The notes beneath the pieces are model-generated. The model was not told the DNA's origin and did no database searches. It saw nothing but the letters and a program-made list of their open reading frames with translations. Shown in pieces: positions 16,686 to 24,023 of a DNA stretch of 46,270 nucleotides. Every line of letters starts with the position of its first letter. Positions within the stretch are counted from its first letter, which is position 1. The stretch is from CAYYMD01 sp964480425. Its GTDB lineage: Bacteria > Planctomycetota > Phycisphaerae > SM23-33. The stretch spans positions 1 through 46,270 of the forward strand of contig CAYZPY010000004.1 of assembly GCA_964480425.1 (NCBI GenBank). The letters are read 5' to 3'. The translations under genes and the position numbers were made by a program.

Positions 16686-17738
16686 ATGCGATATTTCCGT
16701 AAAGAAATCCAGGATCTGGCCCCGTACGTTCCCGGCGAGCAGCTGGCGGCGGGGGCGAAAGTTATCAAACTCAACACCAATGAGAATCCGTACCCGCCGT
16801 CGCCAGCGACGGTTTGGGTTCTGCGGAATTTCGACGCCGAGGCGCTTCGGCGCTACCCCGATCCGCAGGCCGCAGCAGCACGACACACCGCCGCCGGCGT
16901 GCTCGGCGTGGAGGACCAATGGCTTCTTGCGGGAAACGGAAGCGACGAACTGCTGGCCATGATAATACTCGCCGCCGCAGGCCCGGGGCGCTGCGTCGCA
17001 TACGCCACGCCCACGTACGTGCTCTATCGCACGCTGTCGCAGATGCACGGCGCCCCGCCCGTCGAGGTCCTCTACGACGACGATTACAACCTGCCGGTGG
17101 ATGAACTCATCGCCGCCGCCGCCGACGTGACGTTCGTCTGCTCGCCTAACAGCCCATCGGGTACGATGCCCTCGCCCCAGCAGCTCGAGCGACTCGCAGA
17201 AGGCCTTTCCGGACTGCTGGTCATAGACGAGGCATATATAGACTTCGCCGACGACCAGGCAGCGGGCCTGGAACTGGCGCAGAAGCGCGATAACGTCATC
17301 GTCCTGCGGACGCTCTCGAAGGGATACTCCCTTGCGGGCCTGCGGTTCGCCCTGGCGGTGGCGAATCCCGACATCCTGGCGGATCTCGTCAAGGTCAAGG
17401 ACAGTTACAACGTGGATGCGGTCGCGTGCGCCGTGGCCGAGGCCGCCTTCAAGGATCAGGCGCACAAGAACGCCAATGCCAAAAAGGTCCGCGCCTCGCG
17501 GGAAAAGCTCACCGGCGAACTGGAGCGTCTCGGATTCAGGGTCATCCCGTCGCAGTCGAATTTCCTGCTGGCGCGCCCGTCCGACGGCGACGCCGCCCGA
17601 CTGTACGAATCGCTCAAGGCAAGGAGAATCCTGGTTCGGTATTTCATTCAGCCGCGCCTGGACGACAAGATCCGCATCACCGTAGGCACCGACGAGCAGA
17701 ACGACGCGCTTGTTGAGGCGCTCGGCAAACTATTGTGA
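16686..17738 (+). CDS. hisC: Histidinol-phosphate aminotransferase
   Basis: PLP-dependent class I/II aminotransferase that converts imidazole-acetol phosphate and glutamate to histidinol phosphate; it may also act on aromatic amino acids. It has 350 residues, the usual length. Visible signatures are IKLNTNENPYPPSP near the N-terminus, LAGNGSDELLAM, CSPNSPSGTM, VIDEAYIDFAD, the PLP-lysine motif TLSKGYSLAGLRFALA, and the C-terminal VRYFIQPRLDDKIRITVGT. The ATG at 16686 gives the family N-terminus; a TTG at 16671 falls within the right inverted repeat. No Shine-Dalgarno sequence is visible, probably because the repeat replaced it. It is placed between hisD and hisB. Confidence 0.95.
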   Translation: MRYFRKEIQDLAPYVPGEQLAAGAKVIKLNTNENPYPPSPATVWVLRNFDAEALRRYPDPQAAAARHTAAGVLGVEDQWLLAGNGSDELLAMIILAAAGPGRCVAYATPTYVLYRTLSQMHGAPPVEVLYDDDYNLPVDELIAAAADVTFVCSPNSPSGTMPSPQQLERLAEGLSGLLVIDEAYIDFADDQAAGLELAQKRDNVIVLRTLSKGYSLAGLRFALAVANPDILADLVKVKDSYNVDAVACAVAEAAFKDQAHKNANAKKVRASREKLTGELERLGFRVIPSQSNFLLARPSDGDAARLYESLKARRILVRYFIQPRLDDKIRITVGTDEQNDALVEALGKLL

Positions 17739-17744
17739 AGAATT

Positions 17745-17765
17745 ATCCGCGAATTACACGAATTA
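17745..17765 (+). repeat. Solo copy of the hisD/hisC dispersed repeat
   Basis: ATCCGCGAATTACACGAATT plus A begins six bases after the hisC stop. It matches the repeat at 16291-16311 at 18 of 21 positions in the same orientation. The following bases repeat GAATTACAC once more. It appears to supply the -35-like TTACAC of the promoter upstream of hisB. Confidence 0.65.
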
Positions 17766-17781
17766 CACATATTGCTATAAT
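17754..17781 (+). promoter_or_regulatory. Candidate sigma70-type promoter for hisB
   Basis: Perfect -10 TATAAT at 17776-17781. The -35-like TTACAC at 17754-17759 lies 16 bases upstream and inside the solo repeat. The start codon of hisB is 35 bases downstream. The -35 is weak, so this rests mainly on the -10 box. Confidence 0.4.
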
Positions 17782-17816
17782 GCTTTTGTCACCCTGTTTG
17801 CTAAGAGGCGAATGCA

Positions 17817-18410
17817 ATGAACAATCGCACGGCTGAGATAAAACGTAAAACCAAAGAAACCCAAATCGAGCTGACGCTAAACCTCGACGGAGATGGGCAA
17901 GTCAACTGCGAGACGGGCGTGGGCTTTCTTGACCACATGATCGACCACCTCGGCAAGCACAGTATGACCGACATCGAACTGAAGGCCCGGGGCGACCTGC
18001 ACGTCGATTATCACCACACCACCGAAGACGTGGCCATGTGTCTGGGCGAGGCGCTGGCCGAGACGCTGGGCGACAAGGCGGGTATCCGCCGATACGGGTG
18101 GGCCTCGGTGCCCATGGAAGACGCCCTGGCCGAGGTGGCCGTCGACCTTTCCGGAAGGGCGGCGGTGGTGTTCAACGCATCCTTCGTCGGCGGAAAGATA
18201 GGCGAGTTCGACACCCAACTCATCGAGGAGTTCCTCCGCCGCCTGGCGGTTACCTGCGGCATGAACCTCCACGTTAACGTCCCTTACGGCAGCAACGACC
18301 ACCACATCGCAGAAGCGATATTCAAGGCCTTCGCACAGGCGCTGCGCCGGGCGAAGGCGCCCGACCCGGACCGCCCCGGACAGGTGCCCTCGACAAAAGG
18401 ATCGCTTTAA
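17817..18410 (+). CDS. hisB: Imidazoleglycerol-phosphate dehydratase
   Basis: Monofunctional IGP dehydratase of histidine synthesis (cytoplasmic, Mn-dependent, 24-mer in characterised members). The length of 197 residues is normal. The two metal-binding His-rich motifs are both present: FLDHMIDHLGKHS with DYHHTTEDVA in the first half, and YGSNDHHIAEAIFKAFA in the second. The C-terminus PSTKGSL is the family end. The ATG is preceded by AGAGG with eight bases of spacing. There is no histidinol-phosphatase domain, so that activity must be elsewhere. Confidence 0.97.
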   Translation: MNNRTAEIKRKTKETQIELTLNLDGDGQVNCETGVGFLDHMIDHLGKHSMTDIELKARGDLHVDYHHTTEDVAMCLGEALAETLGDKAGIRRYGWASVPMEDALAEVAVDLSGRAAVVFNASFVGGKIGEFDTQLIEEFLRRLAVTCGMNLHVNVPYGSNDHHIAEAIFKAFAQALRRAKAPDPDRPGQVPSTKGSL

Positions 18411-18482
18411 AGTCACGCCCGCATCGTCCCCGTGATGCTTACGATAAATGCGGTTTTTGCGCAAAATGCGCCCGACGGCGTC

Positions 18483-18511
18483 TTGCTATGGGAGGGGGAT
18501 TGTAGTATGGT
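18483..18511 (+). promoter_or_regulatory. Candidate promoter for the transketolase gene
   Basis: TTGCTA at 18483-18488 and TATGGT at 18506-18511 with a 17-base spacer, in the 164-base gap between hisB and the transketolase. Both boxes match consensus at four of six positions, so the call is weak. Confidence 0.3.
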
Positions 18512-18574
18512 GCCTCCTTCGGGGCGTGGATTCAAAAAGTCAAAAGCCACGAAACAGATACGTTGGAGAACGCA

Positions 18575-20533
18575 ATGAGCGATTACAAAGACCTTGATCG
18601 TAAAGTTATCGAACTGGGAAAGCAGGTTGTGCGGATGTGCACCGAGGCGGGCAGCGGGCATCCATCCAGCGGGCTTTCCCTAATCCATATAACCACAGCA
18701 CTTATGTACCGGATAATGCGGTACAATCCAAAAGATCCGTGGAACAACGCCTCGGACCGCCTGGTCCTCTCGGAAGGTCACGCCGTACCGGTTATCTATG
18801 CGGCATACTGCGACCTGGGCGGAGTTGTCGGCACGCGCGAAGCGCCCTCGGAACTGCGGAGCGAAGACGTCATGTCGCTGCGCCAGGCGGACAGCGTGCT
18901 TGACGGGCATCCCCATCCGGCAGTGGGCTTCCCGTTCTTCGACGCGGCCACCGGCTCGCTGGGGCAGGGACTGTCGGTGGCGGCGGGACTGGCCGGCGGC
19001 GCCAAACTCGACGGTTCCGATAAGAAAATCTACTGCCTCGTCGGCGACGGCGAAAGCCGCGAGGGGCAAATCGCAGAAGCCCTGGACTTCATCGTGGATC
19101 ACGACCTCAAGGCCGTCCGTGCGGTCTTCAACTGCAACGGACAGGCACAGAGCGATTACGTCTCGCACCAGCAGTCGCCGGAGGTCCTGGCGGAAAAAAT
19201 CGCCGCTTACGGATGGGAGGTCAGGGTCATCGACGGGCACAACTGGGACGAGGTCTTCGAGGCGCTGACCGCCGAGGCGGGTGAAAGGCCTATTGCCGTT
19301 GTCGCAAAGACCATCAAGGGGTGGGGCGTAAGCGAATTCCAGGCAAAGAATTACCACGGAAAGGTGCTTCAGCCCGAGCATCTTACACAGGCCGTTAATG
19401 ACCTCGACGCCAAGGCCGACGAACTCGGCGTAGACCAGCCCGCCCCGGACACCGAGCAGGCGGCGCAGATTACCGCGCCGGTGCCGATTGAAAAGCCCGC
19501 CCCGCCGTCGAGGATATCGGCCGGTGAGTTCGAACAGGCCGTCACTGACGCCGGACTGGGCAGCAAGCTCGAGGCGGGCAAGCTCGCCACCCGGCGCGCC
19601 TACGGCGCCGCGCTGGCGGCAATTGGCGCCGACGAGCGGATTGTCGCCCTGGACGGCGACGTGAAAAACTCGACCTTCGCGGAATTTTTCGCGCAGAAAT
19701 ATCCGCAGCGTTATTTCGAGTCCCGCATCGCCGAGCAGAACATGGTATCGGCGGCGGCGGGATTATCCGCCGCAGGAAGGATTCCGTTCGTCTCCAGTTT
19801 CGGCAAATTCATCATGCGCGCCTACGATCAGGTCGAGATGGCCGCCATCACCGAGGCAAACATCAAGTTGTGCGGTTCGCACTGCGGCGTGTCGCTGGCG
19901 GCCGACGGACCCAGCCAGATGGCGCTTCCGGACGTGGCGTTCATGCGGGCGTTCGCACACGCCACCCGGCGCGCCGGCGCCCCGGCTATTCGCGTGTTCC
20001 TGCCGTCCGACGCCATGAGCGCGTTTAAACTTACCGAACTGATGGCCAACCTCGACGGCATCTGCTACATGCGGACGCACCGCCCGGACGTGGAAATAAT
20101 CTACGATCACAGCGAGGAATTCACGCCCGGCGGATTCAAGCACCTTATCGACGGGGAGGACGTGGTCATAGTCGCCAGCGGGTACATGGTGCACGTCGCC
20201 CGACAGGCGGTGAAAATGCTGGAAGAAAAGGCCGCCCTCTCGGCCAGTCTCATCGACGCGTACTCCCTGCCGCTGGCCACCGACGAAATCCTGCGGATCG
20301 GCGACGACTGCCGCGGGCAGATACTGGTGGTCGAAGACAACTACACCGGCGGCGTGGGCGACGAGATATCACAGGCCGCTTCCGTCAGCGACCTTGGTGT
20401 GCGGGTGGATACGCTGTACCTCCGCACCATACCGAAAAGCGCGCGCACGCCCGAAGAAACCCTGGCGATGGTCAACCTCTCTGCCGAGGACATCGCCGCC
20501 GCCGCACAGAAAATGTTTGACCAGTCCGAGTAG
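18575..20533 (+). CDS. tkt: Transketolase
   Basis: Thiamine-diphosphate enzyme of the non-oxidative pentose phosphate pathway, which transfers two-carbon ketol units. It has 652 residues, full length. The N-terminal half has EAGSGHPSSGLSLIHI, LSEGHAVPVIYAA and the ThDP/Mg motif LVGDGESREGQIAEALDF. The pyrimidine domain has ALDGDVKNSTFAEFFAQKYP, RYFESRIAEQNMVSAAAGL (catalytic Glu) and SHCGVSLAADGPSQMAL. The C-terminal domain has DAYSLPLATDEIL and VVEDNYTGGVGDE. The ATG at 18575 has GGAG six bases upstream; an upstream TTG at 18563 would add only four residues. The spacing of the parts fits eukaryote-like transketolases (TKTL type) as well as bacterial ones; the substrate set cannot be refined. 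Confidence 0.94.
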   Translation: MSDYKDLDRKVIELGKQVVRMCTEAGSGHPSSGLSLIHITTALMYRIMRYNPKDPWNNASDRLVLSEGHAVPVIYAAYCDLGGVVGTREAPSELRSEDVMSLRQADSVLDGHPHPAVGFPFFDAATGSLGQGLSVAAGLAGGAKLDGSDKKIYCLVGDGESREGQIAEALDFIVDHDLKAVRAVFNCNGQAQSDYVSHQQSPEVLAEKIAAYGWEVRVIDGHNWDEVFEALTAEAGERPIAVVAKTIKGWGVSEFQAKNYHGKVLQPEHLTQAVNDLDAKADELGVDQPAPDTEQAAQITAPVPIEKPAPPSRISAGEFEQAVTDAGLGSKLEAGKLATRRAYGAALAAIGADERIVALDGDVKNSTFAEFFAQKYPQRYFESRIAEQNMVSAAAGLSAAGRIPFVSSFGKFIMRAYDQVEMAAITEANIKLCGSHCGVSLAADGPSQMALPDVAFMRAFAHATRRAGAPAIRVFLPSDAMSAFKLTELMANLDGICYMRTHRPDVEIIYDHSEEFTPGGFKHLIDGEDVVIVASGYMVHVARQAVKMLEEKAALSASLIDAYSLPLATDEILRIGDDCRGQILVVEDNYTGGVGDEISQAASVSDLGVRVDTLYLRTIPKSARTPEETLAMVNLSAEDIAAAAQKMFDQSE

Positions 20534-20573
20534 CCCCCGCACGGCGCGGACAACTGTGTGGAGGGAGGAATTC

Positions 20574-21149
20574 TTGCACGGCGCGAGTTTGATACTGGCC
20601 TCGTCCAGCCCCCGGCGCAAGCGCCTGCTCGCCGAGGCGGGTATTGATTTTATCGCCGTTGATCCGCCCATATCCGAGCCGGTGAACCTTGTCGGGCGTC
20701 TTGCGCCCGCTCGCCAGGCCGAGGCGCTTGCGTATTTCAAGGCCCGCTCGGTGGCGATGGATTACCCGCGCCGGCGAGTGCTCGGGGCAGACACGCTGGT
20801 GGAGGTCGGCGGCGAAATCCTCGGCAAACCCCAAAATCGCAAACACGCACGGAAGATGCTGCACAAACTCGCGGACACGCGGCAATCTGTGATTACCGCA
20901 TTGGCCCTGGTCGGACCGGGCGAGGAGCGAATCATCTCATCCGACGTCACTTACGTCACCATGCGTCCGCTGGGCGATGAGGAGATCGAGGAATATCTCG
21001 ATTCGGGCATGTGGCGCGGAAAGGCAGGAGCGTACGGCATACAGGAAGTCAACGACAGATTCGTGGAGTCCCTCGAGGGCAGTTTCTCCAACGTAGTCGG
21101 CCTGCCCATGGAACTTCTGGAGCGGATGTTGACGGCAGCGGGCTTTTAA
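20574..21149 (+). CDS. maf: Maf-like nucleotide pyrophosphatase
   Basis: Septum-formation (Maf/YhdE) family nucleoside-triphosphate pyrophosphatase, which removes non-canonical or modified nucleotides in the cytoplasm. It has 191 residues, the normal length. Motifs are LILASSSPRRKRLLAEAGI at the N-terminus, VLGADTLVEVGGEILGKP, and the C-terminal GMWRGKAGAYGIQEV with VESLEGSFSNVVGLPME. The start is TTG at 20574, three bases after the strong Shine-Dalgarno GGAGGGAGGAA; no ATG is available at this position. It lies 40 bases after the transketolase stop, so they may be cotranscribed. Confidence 0.9.
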   Translation: MHGASLILASSSPRRKRLLAEAGIDFIAVDPPISEPVNLVGRLAPARQAEALAYFKARSVAMDYPRRRVLGADTLVEVGGEILGKPQNRKHARKMLHKLADTRQSVITALALVGPGEERIISSDVTYVTMRPLGDEEIEEYLDSGMWRGKAGAYGIQEVNDRFVESLEGSFSNVVGLPMELLERMLTAAGF

Positions 21150-21325
21150 ATCAGCGAAAACCACGACATCTTCACGCGCGAACAGTCGAACGCAAAGCCC
21201 CTTCCTGACCGTCGAGGCCGACATCGTGCGCGATGCGCTGCCTCCCGGCTCGCCGGGCAGCCACAACCCGTTGCGGTCCACCAGGTGATGCGCGATTATC
21301 ATGACGTATCCTGAACCGCAAGCGG
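21150..21325. other. Intergenic region between convergent maf and ilvN
   Basis: 176 bases without a recognisable gene, hairpin terminator or repeat. A minus-strand open frame of 121 codons starts at 21302 and runs into maf, but its sequence matches no family I know. No terminator is seen for either flanking gene. Confidence 0.5.
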
Positions 21326-21814
21326 TTATTTCTTCTTCTGCGTGCCGCGCTGCATGGCGATGATGCCCGTGCGCGCCAGTTCGCGGATGCCGTAGGGCGA
21401 CGCCAGGTCGATAAACGCCTCCAGCTTGTCCTCGGTGCCGGACATTTCGACCATGACGGAGTTCCTGGCCACGTCCACTATCCGCCCGCGGAACAGGTTC
21501 ACCAGCTGGACCGCCTCGGGCCGCTTTTCCGGCGAAACGTTGATGCGGATGAGCATAAGGTCGCGCTCCACGTAGTCCACCTCCATGAAGTCGCGGACCT
21601 TCACCACGTTGACCACCTTGCCCAACTGCTTGCGGACCTGCTCGAGGACCTTGTCGTCGCCGATGACCACGATGGTCATCCGCGAGAGGTTCGCATCCTC
21701 GGTCCTGCCGACGACCAGCGAATCTATGTTGAACCCGCGCGCGGCGAACATGCCCGCCACGTGCGCCAGGACGCCGGGCTTGTTTTCGACAAGTGCGCTT
21801 ATAACGTGTTTCAT
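21326..21814 (-). CDS. ilvN: Acetolactate synthase small (regulatory) subunit
   Basis: Regulatory subunit of acetohydroxyacid synthase, which activates the large subunit and confers feedback inhibition by valine. It has 162 residues. It has an ACT domain with ISALVENKPGVLAHVAGMFA, RGFNIDSLVVGRTED and SRMTIVV, then the conserved KVVNVVKVRDF linker and the C-terminal domain with FRGRIVDVARNSVMVEMSG. The start has CAGGAG eight bases upstream. It follows ilvB after 37 bases, with a small AGGCGC-GA-GCGCCT palindrome (21836-21849) in the gap. The type is IlvH/IlvN class. Confidence 0.95.
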   Translation of the reverse strand: MKHVISALVENKPGVLAHVAGMFAARGFNIDSLVVGRTEDANLSRMTIVVIGDDKVLEQVRKQLGKVVNVVKVRDFMEVDYVERDLMLIRINVSPEKRPEAVQLVNLFRGRIVDVARNSVMVEMSGTEDKLEAFIDLASPYGIRELARTGIIAMQRGTQKKK

Positions 21815-21851
21815 TTTTCAGCTCCTGTTGCCGTAAGGCGCGAGCGCCTCG

Positions 21852-23576
21852 TCAGGCCAGTCTGCCCAGGTTCACCTCCGAGAGACTCTTGCCCGGGTAG
21901 ACCATGGGATAGACGTTCTCTTCCTGCTCGATCAGCGCGTGCAGCACGACCGGTCCGGAATGTTTGAGCATCTCGTTCACTGCGTCGGGTATCTGCGAGC
22001 CGCTGGAAATCTTCATGCCCTTTGCGCCGAAGCCCTCCGCCACGGTGGCGTAATCCGGGCAGGGGTGCTCAACGGCGCTGTAGCGACGACGGTAGAATAT
22101 CTCCTGCCACTGGCGGACCATTCCAAGGTAATCGTTATCCAGTATCACGAACTTAACCGGCTGGTCGTAGCGGACGGCGGTTAGCACCTCCATCATGGTC
22201 ATGGAGAAACTCCCGTCGCCGTCTATGTCGATAACGGTTTCTCCGGGATTGCCCACCTGGGCGCCGATGGCGGCGGGACAGCCGTAGCCCATCGTGCCCA
22301 GCCCGCCGGAGGTGATTATCTGGCGGGGGCGCTTGTAGCCGTAAAACTGCGCAGCCCACATCTGGTGCTGACCCACGCCCGTGGCCACGATGGCGTTGTG
22401 GTCGGTCTGTTCGCCGATCTTTTCGATTAACTCCTGGGGACGAATCCGGTCCGAGCCGCTCTTCTCGTAGACAAAGGGGTACTTCTTCTTCCACTGGCTG
22501 ATTTTTTCCAGCCACTGCCTGCGGTCTTTTTGCTCGACGAACTCTATCATCCGCCCCAGGATATCTTTTGCGTCGCCCACCACGGGTATGTCAACGTCCA
22601 CGTTCTTGGAAATCGAAGCCGGGTCTATGTCTATGTGGACGATCCTGGCGTTCGGCGCGAACGTGTTCAGGTCGCCCGTGACGCGGTCGTCGAACCTGGC
22701 GCCGACGGCTATGAGGCAGTCGCATTCCTGCACGGCGTAATTCGCCGCCGCAGAACCGTGCATCCCCAGCATCTTCAGCGCCAGCGGTTTTGACTCGTCG
22801 AACGTTCCAAGCGCCAGCAGCGTGGTGGTCACGGGTATGTTGCCTTTTTCGGCCAGTTCCGTCAGCTCCTTCGACGCGCCGGAAGTCACCACGCCCCCGC
22901 CGACGTAAAGCAAAGGCCTCTGGGAGGCGTTAACGGCGTCGGCGGCCGCCTTTATCTGACGCACGTGACCCTTGATCTGCGGTTTGTAGCCCGGAAGGTG
23001 GGGAGTCGTGTCGGGCGCCTCGTCGAGTTTGGTGGTGGTGGCGTCCACGGAAATATCCACAAGCACCGGACCGGGTCTGCCCGTCCGCGCTATGTAAAAG
23101 GCCTCCCGCACGGTCCGCCCGAGGTCCTCGGCGCGTTTGACCAAAAAGTTGTGCTTGGTGATCGGGCGCGTGATGCCGGTGACGTCTGCCTCCTGGAAGG
23201 CGTCGTTGCCGATGAGGAAACTCTTGACCTGACCGGTGAACGCCACAACCGGAGAGGAGTCCATGTACGCCGTGGCCAGGCCCGTGGTCAGGTTCGTCGC
23301 GCCCGGACCGGACGTGGCGATGCACACCCCGACCCTGCCCGTGCTGCGGGCGTAACCGTCGGCCATGTGCGCCGCGCCCTGCTCGTGGCGGGTGAGGATC
23401 AACTTTATCGGCGTCTCGTAGAGCACGTCGAATATCGGCAATACCGCTCCGCCGAGTATGCCGAACATCACCTCCACCCCTTCGTCGAGAAGCGTCTGGT
23501 GGAATATTTCCGCTCCCGTCATGCCCGCCTTCAGTTTGCCCGGGCGGGTTTGCCTGTCGTCTTTTTTGCCTGTCAT
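21852..23576 (-). CDS. ilvB: Acetolactate synthase large (catalytic) subunit
   Basis: Catalytic subunit of acetohydroxyacid synthase: two pyruvate to acetolactate (valine and leucine branch), or pyruvate plus 2-oxobutyrate to acetohydroxybutyrate (isoleucine). It is ThDP- and FAD-dependent, 574 residues, full length. Diagnostic segments are EVMFGILGGAVLPIFD, LTRHEQGAAHMADGYAR with the catalytic Glu, VCIATSGPGATNLTTGLA, FQEADVTGITRPITKHNF, and the ThDP-binding DGDGSFSMTMMEVLTAVRYD. The ATG at 23576 has AAAGG nine bases upstream. It forms an operon with ilvN and is preceded by the long leader described separately. Confidence 0.97.
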   Translation of the reverse strand: MTGKKDDRQTRPGKLKAGMTGAEIFHQTLLDEGVEVMFGILGGAVLPIFDVLYETPIKLILTRHEQGAAHMADGYARSTGRVGVCIATSGPGATNLTTGLATAYMDSSPVVAFTGQVKSFLIGNDAFQEADVTGITRPITKHNFLVKRAEDLGRTVREAFYIARTGRPGPVLVDISVDATTTKLDEAPDTTPHLPGYKPQIKGHVRQIKAAADAVNASQRPLLYVGGGVVTSGASKELTELAEKGNIPVTTTLLALGTFDESKPLALKMLGMHGSAAANYAVQECDCLIAVGARFDDRVTGDLNTFAPNARIVHIDIDPASISKNVDVDIPVVGDAKDILGRMIEFVEQKDRRQWLEKISQWKKKYPFVYEKSGSDRIRPQELIEKIGEQTDHNAIVATGVGQHQMWAAQFYGYKRPRQIITSGGLGTMGYGCPAAIGAQVGNPGETVIDIDGDGSFSMTMMEVLTAVRYDQPVKFVILDNDYLGMVRQWQEIFYRRRYSAVEHPCPDYATVAEGFGAKGMKISSGSQIPDAVNEMLKHSGPVVLHALIEQEENVYPMVYPGKSLSEVNLGRLA

Positions 23577-23871
23577 CGCTTGAACCTTTCCAACTCATAA
23601 ATACAAAAGAATGTTACCAAGTTGCCTTCACCGGTTGCAGTATAAACATCTCTGGCGTCGTGTCTTTTGACCAAAGGACCGCATCCGTCCTGTCCCGTGG
23701 GACAGGTGGAATCGAAGTGTCGGCCACCCCTGCGGGGTGACCTATAGTACAACCACAGAGTTCGCCCCGTAAAGACCTGCCTGCCTGAGAAGCGTAGGCA
23801 GTGCGCAGAGTTTCCGCTTTTGACCTGAGCCAATGTCGAAAAGGAATGTCTGCGTCTTCGTACTCATCGTA
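23577..23871 (-). promoter_or_regulatory. ilvB leader RNA with two strong hairpins (candidate attenuator)
   Basis: From the expected transcription start near 23871 the transcript has about 295 bases before ilvB. It contains a short reading frame (separate entry). Hairpin A is at 23722-23742 (9-bp stem with one G-U pair, loop TGC on the plus strand) and hairpin B at 23689-23706 (CCTGTCCC-GT-GGGACAGG, perfect 8-bp stem). Neither is followed by a U-tract, so a classic intrinsic attenuator is not shown. The rest of the 447-base gap up to 24024 holds only the promoter. Confidence 0.5.
23742..23867 (-). CDS. Candidate ilvB leader peptide, 41 residues, ends Val-Val-Val-Leu
   Basis: A 41-codon frame starts at ATG 23867, about four bases after the expected transcription start. 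It encodes MSTKTQTFLFDIG... and ends GTG GTT GTA CTA TAG, three consecutive Val codons and one Leu. Seven Leu, three Val and one Ile make up over a quarter of the peptide. The stop codon abuts hairpin A. Ribosome stalling at the Val codons would affect this hairpin, as in known ilv leaders. There is no visible ribosome binding site, so translation would be leaderless; the frame could also be accidental. Confidence 0.35.
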   Translation of the reverse strand: MSTKTQTFLFDIGSGQKRKLCALPTLLRQAGLYGANSVVVL

Positions 23872-23877
23872 TGGGGC

Positions 23878-23906
23878 ATAATACACCCGCGCCTGCGGGG
23901 GGTCAA
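23878..23906 (-). promoter_or_regulatory. Strong sigma70-type promoter for ilvBN
   Basis: On the minus strand, TTGACC (23906-23901) and TATTAT (23883-23878) with exactly 17 bases between them. Each box matches consensus at five of six positions. It points toward ilvB, 302 bases away. Confidence 0.6.
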
Positions 23907-24023
23907 GCCGAAAATGCGCCTGGGTGGGGCTGTCACATTTTTCAAAGCCGTATGGCGACCGGCAATGCGGCCATGCGGCCGCTCGCACTTCGCCTGCGCC
24001 TGGCGTGGTGGCGGGTCTTATGA

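Noticed and set aside
18454..18466. TTTTGCGCAAAA palindrome after hisB as a terminator
   Set aside because: AT-rich 12-bp palindrome without a GC-rich stem or a following T-tract.
20937..21302. 121-codon minus-strand frame between ilvN and maf
   Set aside because: Two thirds overlap maf in antisense; the remainder matches nothing recognisable.
23689..23742. Hairpins in the ilvB leader as intrinsic terminators
   Set aside because: Strong stems, but no T-tract on either strand; kept only as structured leader elements.
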